Source: JACPFV01 sp038043245 (lineage in GTDB: Bacteria; Pseudomonadota; Gammaproteobacteria; Nevskiales; Nevskiaceae). From it: a stretch of DNA of 64,000 bases. Positions 14,439 to 24,049 of this stretch are shown piece after piece. Under the pieces are notes generated by a model. It did not search any database, had not been told where the DNA came from, and was given only the letters and a program-made list of their open reading frames with translations. The position numbers and the translations under genes are program-made. Each line of letters starts with the position of its first letter. Within the stretch, counting starts at the first letter, position 1. The stretch is taken from NCBI GenBank assembly GCA_038043245.1, contig JBBTCH010000001.1, forward strand, positions 1 to 64,000. Direction: 5' to 3'.

Positions 14439-16369
14439 CAGCGGCGGACGAGGGCGATTCCGAGCAGGGGCAACAGCAGATACATGCCCAAGCCGCCGAG
14501 CAGAAAGCCCGACCCGGGCGCTTGATCACCTGGACTCGTCACGACAGGAGCCGGCGGCGGCGTCACCGGTGGTGGCGCCGCGGGCGAATCAAACGCGGCA
14601 AACAACGTGCGCCCGTCGGACTGGCGGATGATCGAGGTCTTGGCGACGCTGTTGAGGCAGATGTCGTTGATGCCGCCGGTGGGAATGCAGACCTGGTTCG
14701 GCGTGTGTGGTGGCAGCAAGCAGTCGCCGGTGCAGCCGTCGTCGTAACCGAACAGAACGCGTCCCTTGTCGTCGAGCGTCATGTCGTTGAAGTCGAGCAG
14801 GTTGCGGTTCTCGATGCAGGTAGTGCCGCCGAGGCAGATGCCGCCGGTGCCCTGTACCGGGTCGCCCGGCGTGGCATTGACGGTGTGCCAGCTGTTGCCG
14901 CCGTCGTAGGTCGTGGCGACATAAGGAAACCAGATGCCCTCGAAACTGGTTGCCTGGTAATTGCCTTGTGCAGTGCTGGTGCCGAGAAAGCCACACGCCG
15001 CGCGATCCGGGTCGCCTGCAACCGCGACTGGAAACACCGCATGCACGACACCGGCGGCGTAGCTGACGTCGCGGTCGTTGCTCCAGGTGAGACCCTTGTC
15101 GTGCGTGACCGCCACATGCGCATGGCCGTCGGCGGACAGATAACACAGGTAGCCGGTGCCATCGCTGGCGATCCCCAGCGAGGAATCATTCGGGCCCGCG
15201 GTGGCGGTGGCCGGCAACCGACGCATCTCGAAGCTTACGCCGCTGTTCTCGGAAACAATCACGGCCTGCACGCCGCCGCAGTTGCGGTCGGGGATGTAGA
15301 CCGTGCCGTCGGGCGCGACTTTGACATGGCCGTGGATGCCGCCGAGAAAGCCATCACAGTCGGCAACCGTCTTGGTGATGACCGGTACGCCGAAGGTGGC
15401 GCCGCCGTCGTCACTGCGGATGCAGAACGCGACGACGATGGACTGCGAGCAGTAATACACCGCGTTCGGGTAACTGCCGCTGGGTCCGGCGCCGGCGCCA
15501 GCGGAGTAGGGACCGCCGCCGACGGTCTGGTGGTCGATGCCGCCGTCCGTGGTCAGCGGCGACAGCGTCCAGCTGTCGCCATCGTTGTCGGTGTAGTAAA
15601 AAATACTGTTGCCGGGCGTGCCGGCCTGCAGTTGCGAGACAAAAGTGCGGCCGGTCTGCGGGTCGGTGAACAGGATCGGGTCGTTGGTGTTGATCTGCGT
15701 GTTGGGTTCCGAGACGTCTTCCCAAGTCGCGCTGCCATCGGCGGCAAACGTGGTGCGCAGCGTCTGCGTGTAGGCCAGGGTCATCACGCGACCGGTCGCA
15801 GGGTTGAAGCCGATGTTCATCTCGCCGCCGGTGTTGTCGCCCAGACCCTCGGGTGCGTACGCGGTGAATCCCGGTGGTTTGCCGGCGGCCGGCGCGGTCT
15901 GGTCCGATATCAGAGAGACCGTGGTGACGAGCAGGTCGCCGGCGGCAACGGAAGGCACGATGCGCACGGTGTAGCTGCCCGGCGCCGCTGGCGCGGAGAG
16001 TCCGTTCGGGTCGGCGTCGGTAATCGAACTGGCAATGACCGCGCCGCTGGAATCCAGCAGATACAGGTAATACGCCGCCTGGTTGAACGGCCACTGGCTG
16101 ATGACGCTGATGAGGTCGCGCGGATGTCTACTGACATAGTCCGCCGGTGCGTCCAGCAGCAGCGCAAAGTCATCACACTGATTCACCGGCAGCAGGCACT
16201 GCGGATTCAGCGGGTCCTGCTGCAGGCTCGGGTTGGCGCCGGCGAATGGCCCGGAGCTGTAACTCAGGCTCGGATTGTCCGCCGACAGCGTTCCGGCTTC
16301 AGGCGTCGCGGCCAGCGCAGCGCCGGCCGTCGCAAATAGCAGCGCGCCGGCAATGACAGGAGAACGCAT
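14438..16369 (-). CDS. Secreted Asp-box (BNR/sialidase-like) propeller protein with CTERM-like tail
   Basis: A 643-residue secreted protein. Signal peptide MRSPVIAGALLFATAGAALA is followed by a beta-rich domain (about 25-180) and a propeller with at least four Asp-box-like turns: SDDGGATF, SENSGVSF, THDKGLTW and TYDGGNSW. The GGIHGH...VAPDGTVYIP segment is shared with the upstream paralogue. Asp boxes mark a fold, not an activity; the Arg triad of sialidases is not evident. After a Pro-rich linker the protein ends in GFLLGG, a hydrophobic stretch and VRR, a sorting-type tail. The start overlaps the upstream TAA by one base, which fixes this start and rejects the frame extending to 16531. Confidence 0.85.
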   Translation of the reverse strand: MRSPVIAGALLFATAGAALAATPEAGTLSADNPSLSYSSGPFAGANPSLQQDPLNPQCLLPVNQCDDFALLLDAPADYVSRHPRDLISVISQWPFNQAAYYLYLLDSSGAVIASSITDADPNGLSAPAAPGSYTVRIVPSVAAGDLLVTTVSLISDQTAPAAGKPPGFTAYAPEGLGDNTGGEMNIGFNPATGRVMTLAYTQTLRTTFAADGSATWEDVSEPNTQINTNDPILFTDPQTGRTFVSQLQAGTPGNSIFYYTDNDGDSWTLSPLTTDGGIDHQTVGGGPYSAGAGAGPSGSYPNAVYYCSQSIVVAFCIRSDDGGATFGVPVITKTVADCDGFLGGIHGHVKVAPDGTVYIPDRNCGGVQAVIVSENSGVSFEMRRLPATATAGPNDSSLGIASDGTGYLCYLSADGHAHVAVTHDKGLTWSNDRDVSYAAGVVHAVFPVAVAGDPDRAACGFLGTSTAQGNYQATSFEGIWFPYVATTYDGGNSWHTVNATPGDPVQGTGGICLGGTTCIENRNLLDFNDMTLDDKGRVLFGYDDGCTGDCLLPPHTPNQVCIPTGGINDICLNSVAKTSIIRQSDGRTLFAAFDSPAAPPPVTPPPAPVVTSPGDQAPGSGFLLGGLGMYLLLPLLGIALVRR

Positions 16370-18336
16370 TAGCCTTTGCGTGCGCGGCGCAACAGCGCCG
16401 CGGCTGCGAATGGCGTCAGCAACAGCCAGTGCAGCGCGCCAAGCAGCAGGCCCTTGCCTTGTTTCGCGGCGACGACGGTTTGCTCCACGGCTTTTTGCGG
16501 CGGCTTGATCGGCTTGGCCGGCTTCGCGCATTTCTCGGCGCCGACCGTGCTGTCGAATTCCGAGAACAGCGTCATGCAGGAATCCAAGCGGCCGACGGTG
16601 TTGACCGCGCTGCGCGAGGTATCGGGCGAAGCGCCAGAGAAGCAGTTCATCTCCGGTATGCAGCCATCGGCGAAGACGAAAGTCGGACGGCCTTGCTTGT
16701 CGATCTGGATGTCGTTGAAGTCGAGCATGTTGCGGCAGGGGTTGCCGCCGCCTTGCAGCCAGACGCAGCCCATCTGCACCGGGTCATCGGGCGTCGCATC
16801 GAACAGGCCCCAGGCCTTGCCGCCGTCATAGGTGGTCGCCACGTAGGCATGCCACTCGCCGTTGAAGTCAGCGGATTGCAAGGCGCCCGGCGTCGAGGTG
16901 CCGAGGAAGAAGAACGAGGCGCGATTGTCGTCACCGGCGATCATCTCCGGGAACACGCAGTTCTGGATGCTCGCTGCCTGACCGACGTCGGCGATGTCGG
17001 TCCAGGTCAGACCCTTGTCCCGCGAGACCGCGACTTTGGGGTGACTGTCGGCGTCGCAATAGCCGAGATATACCGTGTTGCTTGCCTGACCTTCTGGCTT
17101 GCCGGTGTCGTTGAGGCCGGTGGCGACCGACGGATCGCTGATGCCGCCCGGTGGCGCGCTGCCCGGCACGGTGCGGATGTCCCAGGTCAGACCGTTGTCT
17201 TCCGACACCACCACACCCTGGCTGAGCCCGGTTTCGCTGACGCATTTGGAATTGGGTAGATACACCGTGCCGTCCGGCGCCACGCGCGGATGGCCGTGGA
17301 TGCCGCCGCACTCGGCGGTGTAGACCACGACGCCGGGGCCGTAGGTGAGGCCGCCGTTGTCGCTGCGCGAACAGGTGGCGTCGCCGATCACCGCGCCGAC
17401 CGACTGCGCGCAGTAATAGACCGCATTGGCGTTGAGTGGCGGTAATGGCACCAGCGGCGGCGCATAGGGACCGCCACCGAGCGCTTGATGATCTGCGCCG
17501 GCCGGCGGGCCGCAGCCTTCGGCGGGAATCCAGGTGACGCCATCGTCCATGGTTACCGAACTCAGGGAACAGCCCATCGAGAACAGCACCACATCCGACA
17601 CCAGCTGCGACACCACGGTGTAGCCGGTGACGCGGTCGGTGTAGAGCAGCGGGTCAAAGGAGATGAGATTGGTGCGCGGCGGGCGGTTGGCCCAGCTGGC
17701 GGTCGCCGGTTTGACGCTGTCGTCGAAGTCGATGAACAGCGCCGCATCCGAATTGCCGACCACCGCGCGACCGGTTTTCCAGTTGACGCCGATCGAAGGC
17801 TCGCCGCCGCTGGCAGCGCTGCGCAGCGATTCGGGCGGCGCAAAAATCTGGAAGCCCGCCACCGGCCCGGCCTTGGTCACGCTCGCTGCGGGAATCGGCT
17901 CCAGGTAAATCTTTGCGGTAAAGCTGTTGCCGAAGGGCTGAAACGGATTCACGAACACGGTATAGACGCCGTTGATGGCGTCGAAGCGCGCGATCTCGGG
18001 GTCGGTGGTGCTGGCCGAGGAGGCGATCGAATTCTCGCCTTGAAGGATGTCGAGATCGAAGTCGGCCTGGATCGGTTCCGGCCAGTCGATGCGCACCACG
18101 GCGCGCATGGTCTTGGTGACCGCTGGAGAAACCGCGATGGTCAGTTCGGTGAAATCACAGAACTGCGCCTGCGCGCAGCCGATCTCTGCTGTGCGCACCA
18201 CGTAAGGCCCGGCGGTGTAGGTGATGGGATTCGCCGCATCGTTGGCGTCGGTGAGTGTGACGGCCGGTGAGGCGGCCGTTGTTGCGGAAAACGTCAGCAG
18301 GACAGCGGCCGATGCGGCACGAATGATGGTTTTCAT
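16369..18336 (-). CDS. Secreted Asp-box propeller protein with CTERM-like tail (paralogue)
   Basis: A 655-residue secreted paralogue of the next gene downstream. The signal peptide ends near TTAASPAV. Asp-box-like turns include SDNGGLTY, SEDNGLTW, SRDKGLTW and TYDGGKAW, and the HGHPRVAPDGTVYLPNSKC segment matches the partner. Paired Cys residues (for example CAQAQFC) suit an oxidising compartment. The C-terminus is QGKGLLLGA, a hydrophobic stretch and LLRRARKG. The two genes are joined by a TAATG overlap, so they are made together and probably act together. An enzymatic role is unproven; polysaccharide or glycan binding is possible. Confidence 0.85.
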   Translation of the reverse strand: MKTIIRAASAAVLLTFSATTAASPAVTLTDANDAANPITYTAGPYVVRTAEIGCAQAQFCDFTELTIAVSPAVTKTMRAVVRIDWPEPIQADFDLDILQGENSIASSASTTDPEIARFDAINGVYTVFVNPFQPFGNSFTAKIYLEPIPAASVTKAGPVAGFQIFAPPESLRSAASGGEPSIGVNWKTGRAVVGNSDAALFIDFDDSVKPATASWANRPPRTNLISFDPLLYTDRVTGYTVVSQLVSDVVLFSMGCSLSSVTMDDGVTWIPAEGCGPPAGADHQALGGGPYAPPLVPLPPLNANAVYYCAQSVGAVIGDATCSRSDNGGLTYGPGVVVYTAECGGIHGHPRVAPDGTVYLPNSKCVSETGLSQGVVVSEDNGLTWDIRTVPGSAPPGGISDPSVATGLNDTGKPEGQASNTVYLGYCDADSHPKVAVSRDKGLTWTDIADVGQAASIQNCVFPEMIAGDDNRASFFFLGTSTPGALQSADFNGEWHAYVATTYDGGKAWGLFDATPDDPVQMGCVWLQGGGNPCRNMLDFNDIQIDKQGRPTFVFADGCIPEMNCFSGASPDTSRSAVNTVGRLDSCMTLFSEFDSTVGAEKCAKPAKPIKPPQKAVEQTVVAAKQGKGLLLGALHWLLLTPFAAAALLRRARKG

Positions 18337-18514
18337 GAGATGAAATCAGGGCGAATCGTGGGAAGGAACACAGTATATCTCCGCAGGAAACGAGCTAAGG
18401 CGTCGCCCGCTTGTGGATATTTCAGGGGATTTTTGGCTTGGCCGAGAAAAACAGTGGTAGCAAGCGCAGGCACCGCCGTTTTCCTGCGAAGTTTCGGAAA
18501 TGGATTCTTGGGCC

Positions 18515-20047
18515 TTAAGCGAGCGGCGATTGCTTGTGACGAATGAACAGGCTTAAACCGAACAGCAGGAGTGTCAGTGTCGGTATCGCGCCTAGAAACA
18601 ATCCACTGGCCTTGGATTTCACTTCAGAAGCCAGGCTCGTCGCAGGCGCGTCTGGCGCCAGCCGCTGCGCCGGACCAGTGCCGTCGAACACGACTTTCAG
18701 CGGGTCCCAGGGGTCGCTGCCCCAGCCGCGCTCGATGATGTCGATGTTCTCGCCCTGGATTTCGATGTAGGCGTAGGAGACGTTGTCGGTGTCATTGGTT
18801 TCCAGCACGTGGTTGTTGGCGTCGACGAACGAGCGCACGACATAGCGGCCGTTACCCTGGCCGTCGAACTCGACAAACATGCCGGGGCGTTGCCAGCGGT
18901 AGACGTCGCCCCAGCCGACCGACAGGCCGATGACGCCGTCGGTAGGCGAGAAGCAGTTGCCGAACGCGGTGTCGCCGCCCGGTACCTCGTAACCCTGGCC
19001 GAAGTTGAACCAGTCCGCGAACAACTGGTCGGCCGGGCAGAAGCCGGATTTGGTGCCTTCGCCGGCGCGCTCCAGTCCGCCGCGCTGATAGTCGGTGACC
19101 TTGTACAGCTCGAAGCTGAGCACGTAGTCGTCGTGGAAATGCGCGTGCACCGGGTGAAAGCTGTAAGTGCCGGCAGTCACTGTTTCGGTGGTGTCGTCGG
19201 TGTAGTAAATCACCTGCTCCATAGGGCCAACCACAATCCGCGACAGCGCTTCCGCGGGGTTCAGCTTGGCGGTGCCGGCGATGAAGTCGTCAATCATGCG
19301 GAAACGCATGTCGTAGATGCCGGGGCCGAGATTCATCGGGCCGGAGGTGAAGCGCAGGCAGTGTTTGGCATTGCCGCCGCCCAGTTCCGGTGGCGCGGAT
19401 TCGTCCACCGTGCATGAGATCGGGCTGAAGCCGGCGACGGACAGCGGCGGATTCACCGTGTCTGGCGGGTAGACGCCGTTGAGCGGGTTGGCCGGCGCGG
19501 TGAAAGTGAATTCCAGCGGCGGCACCGTGCGCAGATTCGGCAACAGCGGCAGGTGGCCGGGTGCGCGCGGCAGCTCCTCCGGCAGGATCGATTCGAGCTT
19601 GGCGCGCAGACGGAACGAGGCGTCGGTGACATCTTCGGGGCGGATGCGGATGGTCCACTTGCCCTCGACCGGGTCCAGCACCATCGCCTCGGAATTGAAC
19701 TGGTTGGAATTGGTCTCGGTGGCGACCACGGTGCCAGACGGGTTGATCAGTTCGATGGCGAAAGTGTCAGAGCGCTCCGGCGTGTCGATGCCCACCCGCA
19801 GCCGGCGTGCACCGCCGACGATATTCAGCTCGAATTCAGGGCAGGGCGCGAGCACACCGCACAGTTCCGGGTCGGGCACCTTGGTGGTCAGAATGGTGCC
19901 GCCATCCCAGAAAGTGCTGTCGTCCAGCGACAGTAAAGACTTGGGCGCTGATCTGGAGTGCGCTTGCGCCGGTGCGGTGGTCAGCGTCAGCGCCAGGCAG
20001 AGCACAACGAACGGAAGCTGAATCCGTAAATTGGTGCGTGAGGTCAC
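18515..20047 (-). CDS. Secreted lysyl oxidase-like copper protein with CTERM-like tail
   Basis: A GTG start with GGGAG seven bases upstream gives a 510-residue protein whose signal ends TTAPAQAHS; a TTG start at 20149 is less likely. Residues about 25-140 look like a pre-peptidase or jelly-roll domain. FHPVHAHFHDDY near 300 matches the copper-binding His cluster of lysyl oxidases, and GWGDVYRWQRPGMFVEFD followed by YVVRSFVDANNHVLETNDTD matches their C-terminal core. Lysyl oxidases make aldehydes from Lys side chains and so cross-link proteins. The tail is SGLFLGA, a hydrophobic stretch and FIRHK. It precedes the two propeller genes, 178 bp upstream on the same strand. Whether the quinone-forming Tyr and Lys are both present needs an alignment. 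Confidence 0.8.
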   Translation of the reverse strand: MTSRTNLRIQLPFVVLCLALTLTTAPAQAHSRSAPKSLLSLDDSTFWDGGTILTTKVPDPELCGVLAPCPEFELNIVGGARRLRVGIDTPERSDTFAIELINPSGTVVATETNSNQFNSEAMVLDPVEGKWTIRIRPEDVTDASFRLRAKLESILPEELPRAPGHLPLLPNLRTVPPLEFTFTAPANPLNGVYPPDTVNPPLSVAGFSPISCTVDESAPPELGGGNAKHCLRFTSGPMNLGPGIYDMRFRMIDDFIAGTAKLNPAEALSRIVVGPMEQVIYYTDDTTETVTAGTYSFHPVHAHFHDDYVLSFELYKVTDYQRGGLERAGEGTKSGFCPADQLFADWFNFGQGYEVPGGDTAFGNCFSPTDGVIGLSVGWGDVYRWQRPGMFVEFDGQGNGRYVVRSFVDANNHVLETNDTDNVSYAYIEIQGENIDIIERGWGSDPWDPLKVVFDGTGPAQRLAPDAPATSLASEVKSKASGLFLGAIPTLTLLLFGLSLFIRHKQSPLA

Positions 20048-20149
20048 GTCAGGCTCCCATGTCTTGCGTCCATCCTTGGAGCGTGGTCTTGCAGGGGGTG
20101 TCAGGAACAAAAGCAGCAAGAACGGGGCCAGCTGTACCGGAAACTTCAA

Positions 20150-21928
20150 TCAGTTGTTGCGTGGGCCGACGACGGCTTCCAGCGCTTGCTGATACGCCGC
20201 CAGCGGCACGTCCTCTGGCGCCACTGCCGTTACCGACATCAGCAGTTGCTGCTGACGCGCGTTGAAATCCGCGAGCGTTGCGTTGGCGGTCAGCGGTGAC
20301 GGTACAAGGACCGGCGGCGCACGGTGATGCGTGGCCTGTTCGTAATCGTAGGCAATGCCAAGACCAGTGCCCTCGTCGAAGCGGCGCACGAAGATCTCCA
20401 TGCCGCGCGGAACGCCGACGCTGTCATCGAAGCCCACCGGTACCACGATCGAGCCCATCTGCGTGGTCGAGCCGAGATCGCAGGTGCGTCCGCCGGTGGG
20501 GCCGGGGGAGAGAATCAGGGCGTCCAGCTTGAGATCATCCATCACGCCGGTGACGTAGTCGCGTGTCTCGACGATGGCCTGCAGTTCTTCGCTGCTCGCA
20601 TTCATGTCGGGGTCTGCCGTGGCGGTGGTGGCAAACAGGGCAAAGCCACGCGTGCCGATGCGTATGGTGTTTTCCAGGATTCCGTCGAGTCCCAGGCAGG
20701 CCTCACGGCCGTGGCTGCTGCCTTTAAGCAGGCTGCTGACGCAGCGCCGCGCACTGTGGCCGCCGCCGGCTTCGAACTGCTGGAAGTAATCGTTCATGTC
20801 GTAGTGCCGGGAGCCGGCGCTGCGGTTGATGAAGCCGGGCAGGGTGACGTCCACCACCTCGGCGCCCATCTCCCTGAGTTTGGTCGCGGCCGCCTCAATC
20901 AACGTCGCCTGCGCGCCGTCACCATCAGCGTCTGTCGCTGCTTCACCGAACGAGCGCAGCAGTCCGAGCTTGCGGCCGGCGACGCCATATTTGCCGCGGT
21001 CGAGGAACTGTTCGTAGCTGACGGGCCGCGCGGCCTGCGCGAACTCCAGGGTCTTCGGGTCGCGCTCGTCCACACCGGACATGGCGGTGAGCATCAGCGC
21101 GCTGTCGCGCACGCTGCGCGTCATCGGGCCGCCGGTGTCACGCGCGTGCGACAGCGGAAAGATGCCGTGCTGCGAGATCACGCCGAGGCTGGGACGGATG
21201 CCGACCAGCCCTTCGACCGACGATGGATGTCGGATCGACTGGCAGGTGTCCGAGCCGGTGCCGCCGAGCGCGAAGTTGGCGGCGAGTGAAGCGCCAGTGC
21301 CCGACGACGAGCCGGCCGGACTCTGGGCGGTGTTGTAGGCATTGCCGACCTGGATCGCACGGTCGGAAAAACCGCTGGTGAAAAACGCGAACTCGTCCTG
21401 GTTGGCCTTGCCGAGAATCAGGGCCCCGGCGCTGCGCAGGCCTTCTACCGAATGCGCATCGGCGCCGGCCTGGTGGCCGAGCATGGAATAACTACCCTGC
21501 GTGGACGGGTGATCGTAGGTGTCGTAGTTGTCCTTGAGCAGCACCGGCATGCAGTGCAGATAGCGTGTGCCGACGCCGTGATCCTGTGCATACAGCTCGT
21601 CGAGCGCGGCGGCCTGTTCCAGCGCATGCGGGTTGAGCATGAGCACACCGCGCACCGGCGGACCGGCTGCCTGTGGCGCGTCGTTGTAGGCAAAAATCCG
21701 CTCCTGATACATCTGCACCAGCTTGACGCAGGTCAGCGTGCTGCCATCGGCCAGCAAGGCCTTGCCGGCCAACGCGTTGTGGACCCGGGCCATGTCGGCC
21801 TCGACCAGCTCGAACAGTGCCGGCGTCGTGTCGTCACGGGCAGGGGCGGACAGCGCTGGAGCAGTGCTGCGATTGCAGGCGCACAGCAATACCAGAGAGA
21901 CCACAGAGAGGGCGTGGCGAAGTGACAT
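20150..21928 (-). CDS. Amidase-signature lipoprotein
   Basis: A 592-residue lipoprotein with lipobox LLCAC after SLRHALSVVSLV. The amidase signature is clear: LLKDNYDT supplies the catalytic Lys, and SPAGSSSGTGASLAANFA with GTGSDTCQSIRHP supplies the Ser-cisSer-Lys triad. The family hydrolyses amide bonds; relatives include GatA and various secreted amidases. As a lipoprotein it acts in the periplasm or at the surface, so it is not the tRNA amidotransferase. The frame continues upstream to 22153, but the lipoprotein signal fixes this start. It ends about 100 bp before the lysyl-oxidase-like gene on the same strand. Confidence 0.87.
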   Translation of the reverse strand: MSLRHALSVVSLVLLCACNRSTAPALSAPARDDTTPALFELVEADMARVHNALAGKALLADGSTLTCVKLVQMYQERIFAYNDAPQAAGPPVRGVLMLNPHALEQAAALDELYAQDHGVGTRYLHCMPVLLKDNYDTYDHPSTQGSYSMLGHQAGADAHSVEGLRSAGALILGKANQDEFAFFTSGFSDRAIQVGNAYNTAQSPAGSSSGTGASLAANFALGGTGSDTCQSIRHPSSVEGLVGIRPSLGVISQHGIFPLSHARDTGGPMTRSVRDSALMLTAMSGVDERDPKTLEFAQAARPVSYEQFLDRGKYGVAGRKLGLLRSFGEAATDADGDGAQATLIEAAATKLREMGAEVVDVTLPGFINRSAGSRHYDMNDYFQQFEAGGGHSARRCVSSLLKGSSHGREACLGLDGILENTIRIGTRGFALFATTATADPDMNASSEELQAIVETRDYVTGVMDDLKLDALILSPGPTGGRTCDLGSTTQMGSIVVPVGFDDSVGVPRGMEIFVRRFDEGTGLGIAYDYEQATHHRAPPVLVPSPLTANATLADFNARQQQLLMSVTAVAPEDVPLAAYQQALEAVVGPRNN

Positions 21929-21986
21929 GAGCGGACACCAGGACGGAACAGAGCTATCGGAGCAAGCTCCGTGCCACCACAAGGAG

Positions 21987-22661
21987 TTAAAGCAGATCGA
22001 ATGTTTTCTTGACGCCCAGCAGCAGCTTCGGGTCGTCGCCATCAATGCTGGTGCCGAACGCGCCGAGCGAAAACGTGATGCCGTAGTCCCAGGTTTTCGC
22101 CAGATTGAGGCTGTAATCCACGTAGTCTTTCTTGAACAGCGCCTTGACGCCATCGCCGGTGCTGTAGCCGACCTGCGGAATCAGCGCCAGCGTATCGGTG
22201 AGCGAATACGCGGAGTTGGCGGTGACGTAGACGGCGCTCTCGCTGCTGCCGAAATAAGCCTGAGTGTAAAAACCCTTGACGCTGACCGGCCCGGCGGTGA
22301 CGCCGAGATAGCCTTCGAGCGTGTTCGGCGCGCTGACATCGGCGTAGTAGTAATACAGCAGGCCGGCATCGACGTTGAACAGGTCGAACAGGCGCGTCGC
22401 ATAACCGCCGTAGATATCCGTTTCGTAGCTGCCAAAGCCCAGCGACGAATCCAGGTTCGAGATCCAGGTGCCGGCGTAGAAACCCGATTCGTGGCTGTAG
22501 TCGAGCCCGCCCTGAACCGCCACACCGTTGGACTGCTTGACGCCGCGGAACAGGTATTCGCTGAACACGCCGGCGTTGCTGGTGAGGGCCGCCTGCGCGC
22601 CGCCGCTGAACGCCGATGCGGCCAACAACGCCGCACTCATGACCGAATGCTTGAATTCCAT
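21987..22661 (-). CDS. TorF/TIGR02001-family outer-membrane porin-like protein
   Basis: A 224-residue protein with signal peptide ending SGGAQAALTSN. The opening of the mature part, TSNAGVFSEYLFRGVKQSNG, followed by GGLDYSHESGFYAGTW, is typical of the TIGR02001 (gcw_chp) family of small beta-barrels. Alternating aromatic beta-strands run to the C-terminal KKTFDLL. Family members are probable outer-membrane channels whose solute is mostly unknown. It stands 58 bp upstream of the amidase gene on the same strand. Confidence 0.87.
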   Translation of the reverse strand: MEFKHSVMSAALLAASAFSGGAQAALTSNAGVFSEYLFRGVKQSNGVAVQGGLDYSHESGFYAGTWISNLDSSLGFGSYETDIYGGYATRLFDLFNVDAGLLYYYYADVSAPNTLEGYLGVTAGPVSVKGFYTQAYFGSSESAVYVTANSAYSLTDTLALIPQVGYSTGDGVKALFKKDYVDYSLNLAKTWDYGITFSLGAFGTSIDGDDPKLLLGVKKTFDLL

Positions 22662-22753
22662 TTAAGCCCCTAGGTTGGTTTGAATAATTCCGGAGTTTTC
22701 AAGGCAAGCGTCGTGCCAGATGCGGCCCTGATCCGGGCTATAGAATCCGACCC

Positions 22754-24049
22754 ATGCAGAAAGAAGCGGCCTGGCTGCTCACCGAATTGAAAGACCTCGT
22801 CGCAGGTGGCGTGCTCGACGAAGCCGCCGCCGCGCGGCTGCGTGCGCATTACGCGCAGGCCGCGACGTCACAAGGCTTCGGCTGGGGAATGATCCTGCTT
22901 GCCATCGGCGGCGCGGCCCTGGTCGGCCTCGGCGTGATCCTGATCTTCGCCCACAACTGGGAAAACTGGACGCCGGAAGTACGCGTGGCGCTGTCGCTGG
23001 CGCCGTTGCTGCTCGGTCAGCTCGCCGCGTTTCACTCGCTGCGCAACGGCAACCGGTTGTGGAGCGAGGGCGCGGGCTTGTTCACCGCGCTCGCCATCGG
23101 CGCCAGCATCGCCCTGATCGCGCAGACCTATCAGTTCGGCGGCGATCTGCCGCGCTTCATCCTCACCTGGACCCTGCTCGCGCTGCCGCTGATCTATCTG
23201 CTCGACTCCAGCGCCGTTGCCGCATTCTGCTGGCTCGGCGCGCTCGGCTGGGCGTTGGTGAGTCCGCACGAAGGCTGGTGGGGCGAGACCGCGCAGGACG
23301 CGCTGCGTCTGCCCGCATTCCTGCTGCTGGCGAGTCTGCCGCTGCCGCATCTGATGCGGCACATCCGTCTCGACCGTGCCGGCGCGCGCGTCGCCTGGCT
23401 GCTGCGCGTGGCGTTGCTGGTGCTGGTGGCGGGGCTCGCGGTTGCGCCCGATCACCGCCAGTTCGGCGAACTGCTGTTTGTCTACGCCAGCATGGCCGCT
23501 GCCGCTGCCATCGGCGGTCGCCTGTATTTTTCCGGCGTGCAGGGGCTGTGGGGCAATCCGCTGCAGGGCGCCGGTCAGCTGGGCGTGTGGGTGATCGCGC
23601 TGCTGATGACGGTAAAAGAAGTCTGGCCCGAAGTGGATGTGCCGCACTCCACGCTGTTCGTGATTCCCTGCGTGTTGGGCCTGCTCGCGTTCTGGCTTGC
23701 CGCACAGCTCGCGCGCCGCGAAGGTCCGCTGCTGCCGTTCGTGCTTGCCGCATTGACGCCCGCATTGTTCCTGCTCGATGCCCTCGCACCGCAGCAGCCC
23801 GGCCTCGTCAGCATGCTCGGCCATGTCTACGCATTGGCTCTCGCCGCGGCACTGATCCGCACCGGGCTGCATCAGGGCCGGCTTGGGCTGGCGAATGAAG
23901 GCGCAGGCTTGATCGCCGCCGTCATCCTGCTGCGCTTCTTCAATGACGATCTGAGTTACATCGTGCGCGGCATCGGCTTCATCGTCACCGGCGCCGGATT
24001 CTTCGCCGCCAATGTCTGGCTGCGGCGACGCCTGCGGGGTGCCGCATGA
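22754..24049 (+). CDS. DUF2157 multi-spanning membrane protein
   Basis: A 431-residue protein. A soluble N-terminal segment (about 1-40, LLTELKDLVAGGVLDEAAAARL) is followed by GMILLAIGGAALVGLGVILI and about eleven further membrane segments, the layout of DUF2157. Its function is unknown. The stop overlaps the start of the GDYXXLXY gene by four bases (ATGA). This pairing is common in bacteria, from memory, and suggests one complex. Confidence 0.87.
   Translation: MQKEAAWLLTELKDLVAGGVLDEAAAARLRAHYAQAATSQGFGWGMILLAIGGAALVGLGVILIFAHNWENWTPEVRVALSLAPLLLGQLAAFHSLRNGNRLWSEGAGLFTALAIGASIALIAQTYQFGGDLPRFILTWTLLALPLIYLLDSSAVAAFCWLGALGWALVSPHEGWWGETAQDALRLPAFLLLASLPLPHLMRHIRLDRAGARVAWLLRVALLVLVAGLAVAPDHRQFGELLFVYASMAAAAAIGGRLYFSGVQGLWGNPLQGAGQLGVWVIALLMTVKEVWPEVDVPHSTLFVIPCVLGLLAFWLAAQLARREGPLLPFVLAALTPALFLLDALAPQQPGLVSMLGHVYALALAAALIRTGLHQGRLGLANEGAGLIAAVILLRFFNDDLSYIVRGIGFIVTGAGFFAANVWLRRRLRGAA

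Noticed and set aside
14438..18336. Asp-box proteins as true sialidases
   Set aside because: Asp-box turns are present, but the Arg triad and the nucleophile Tyr/Glu of sialidases could not be located.
20150..21928. Amidase as GatA of the tRNA amidotransferase
   Set aside because: It has a lipoprotein signal and no gatB or gatC nearby.
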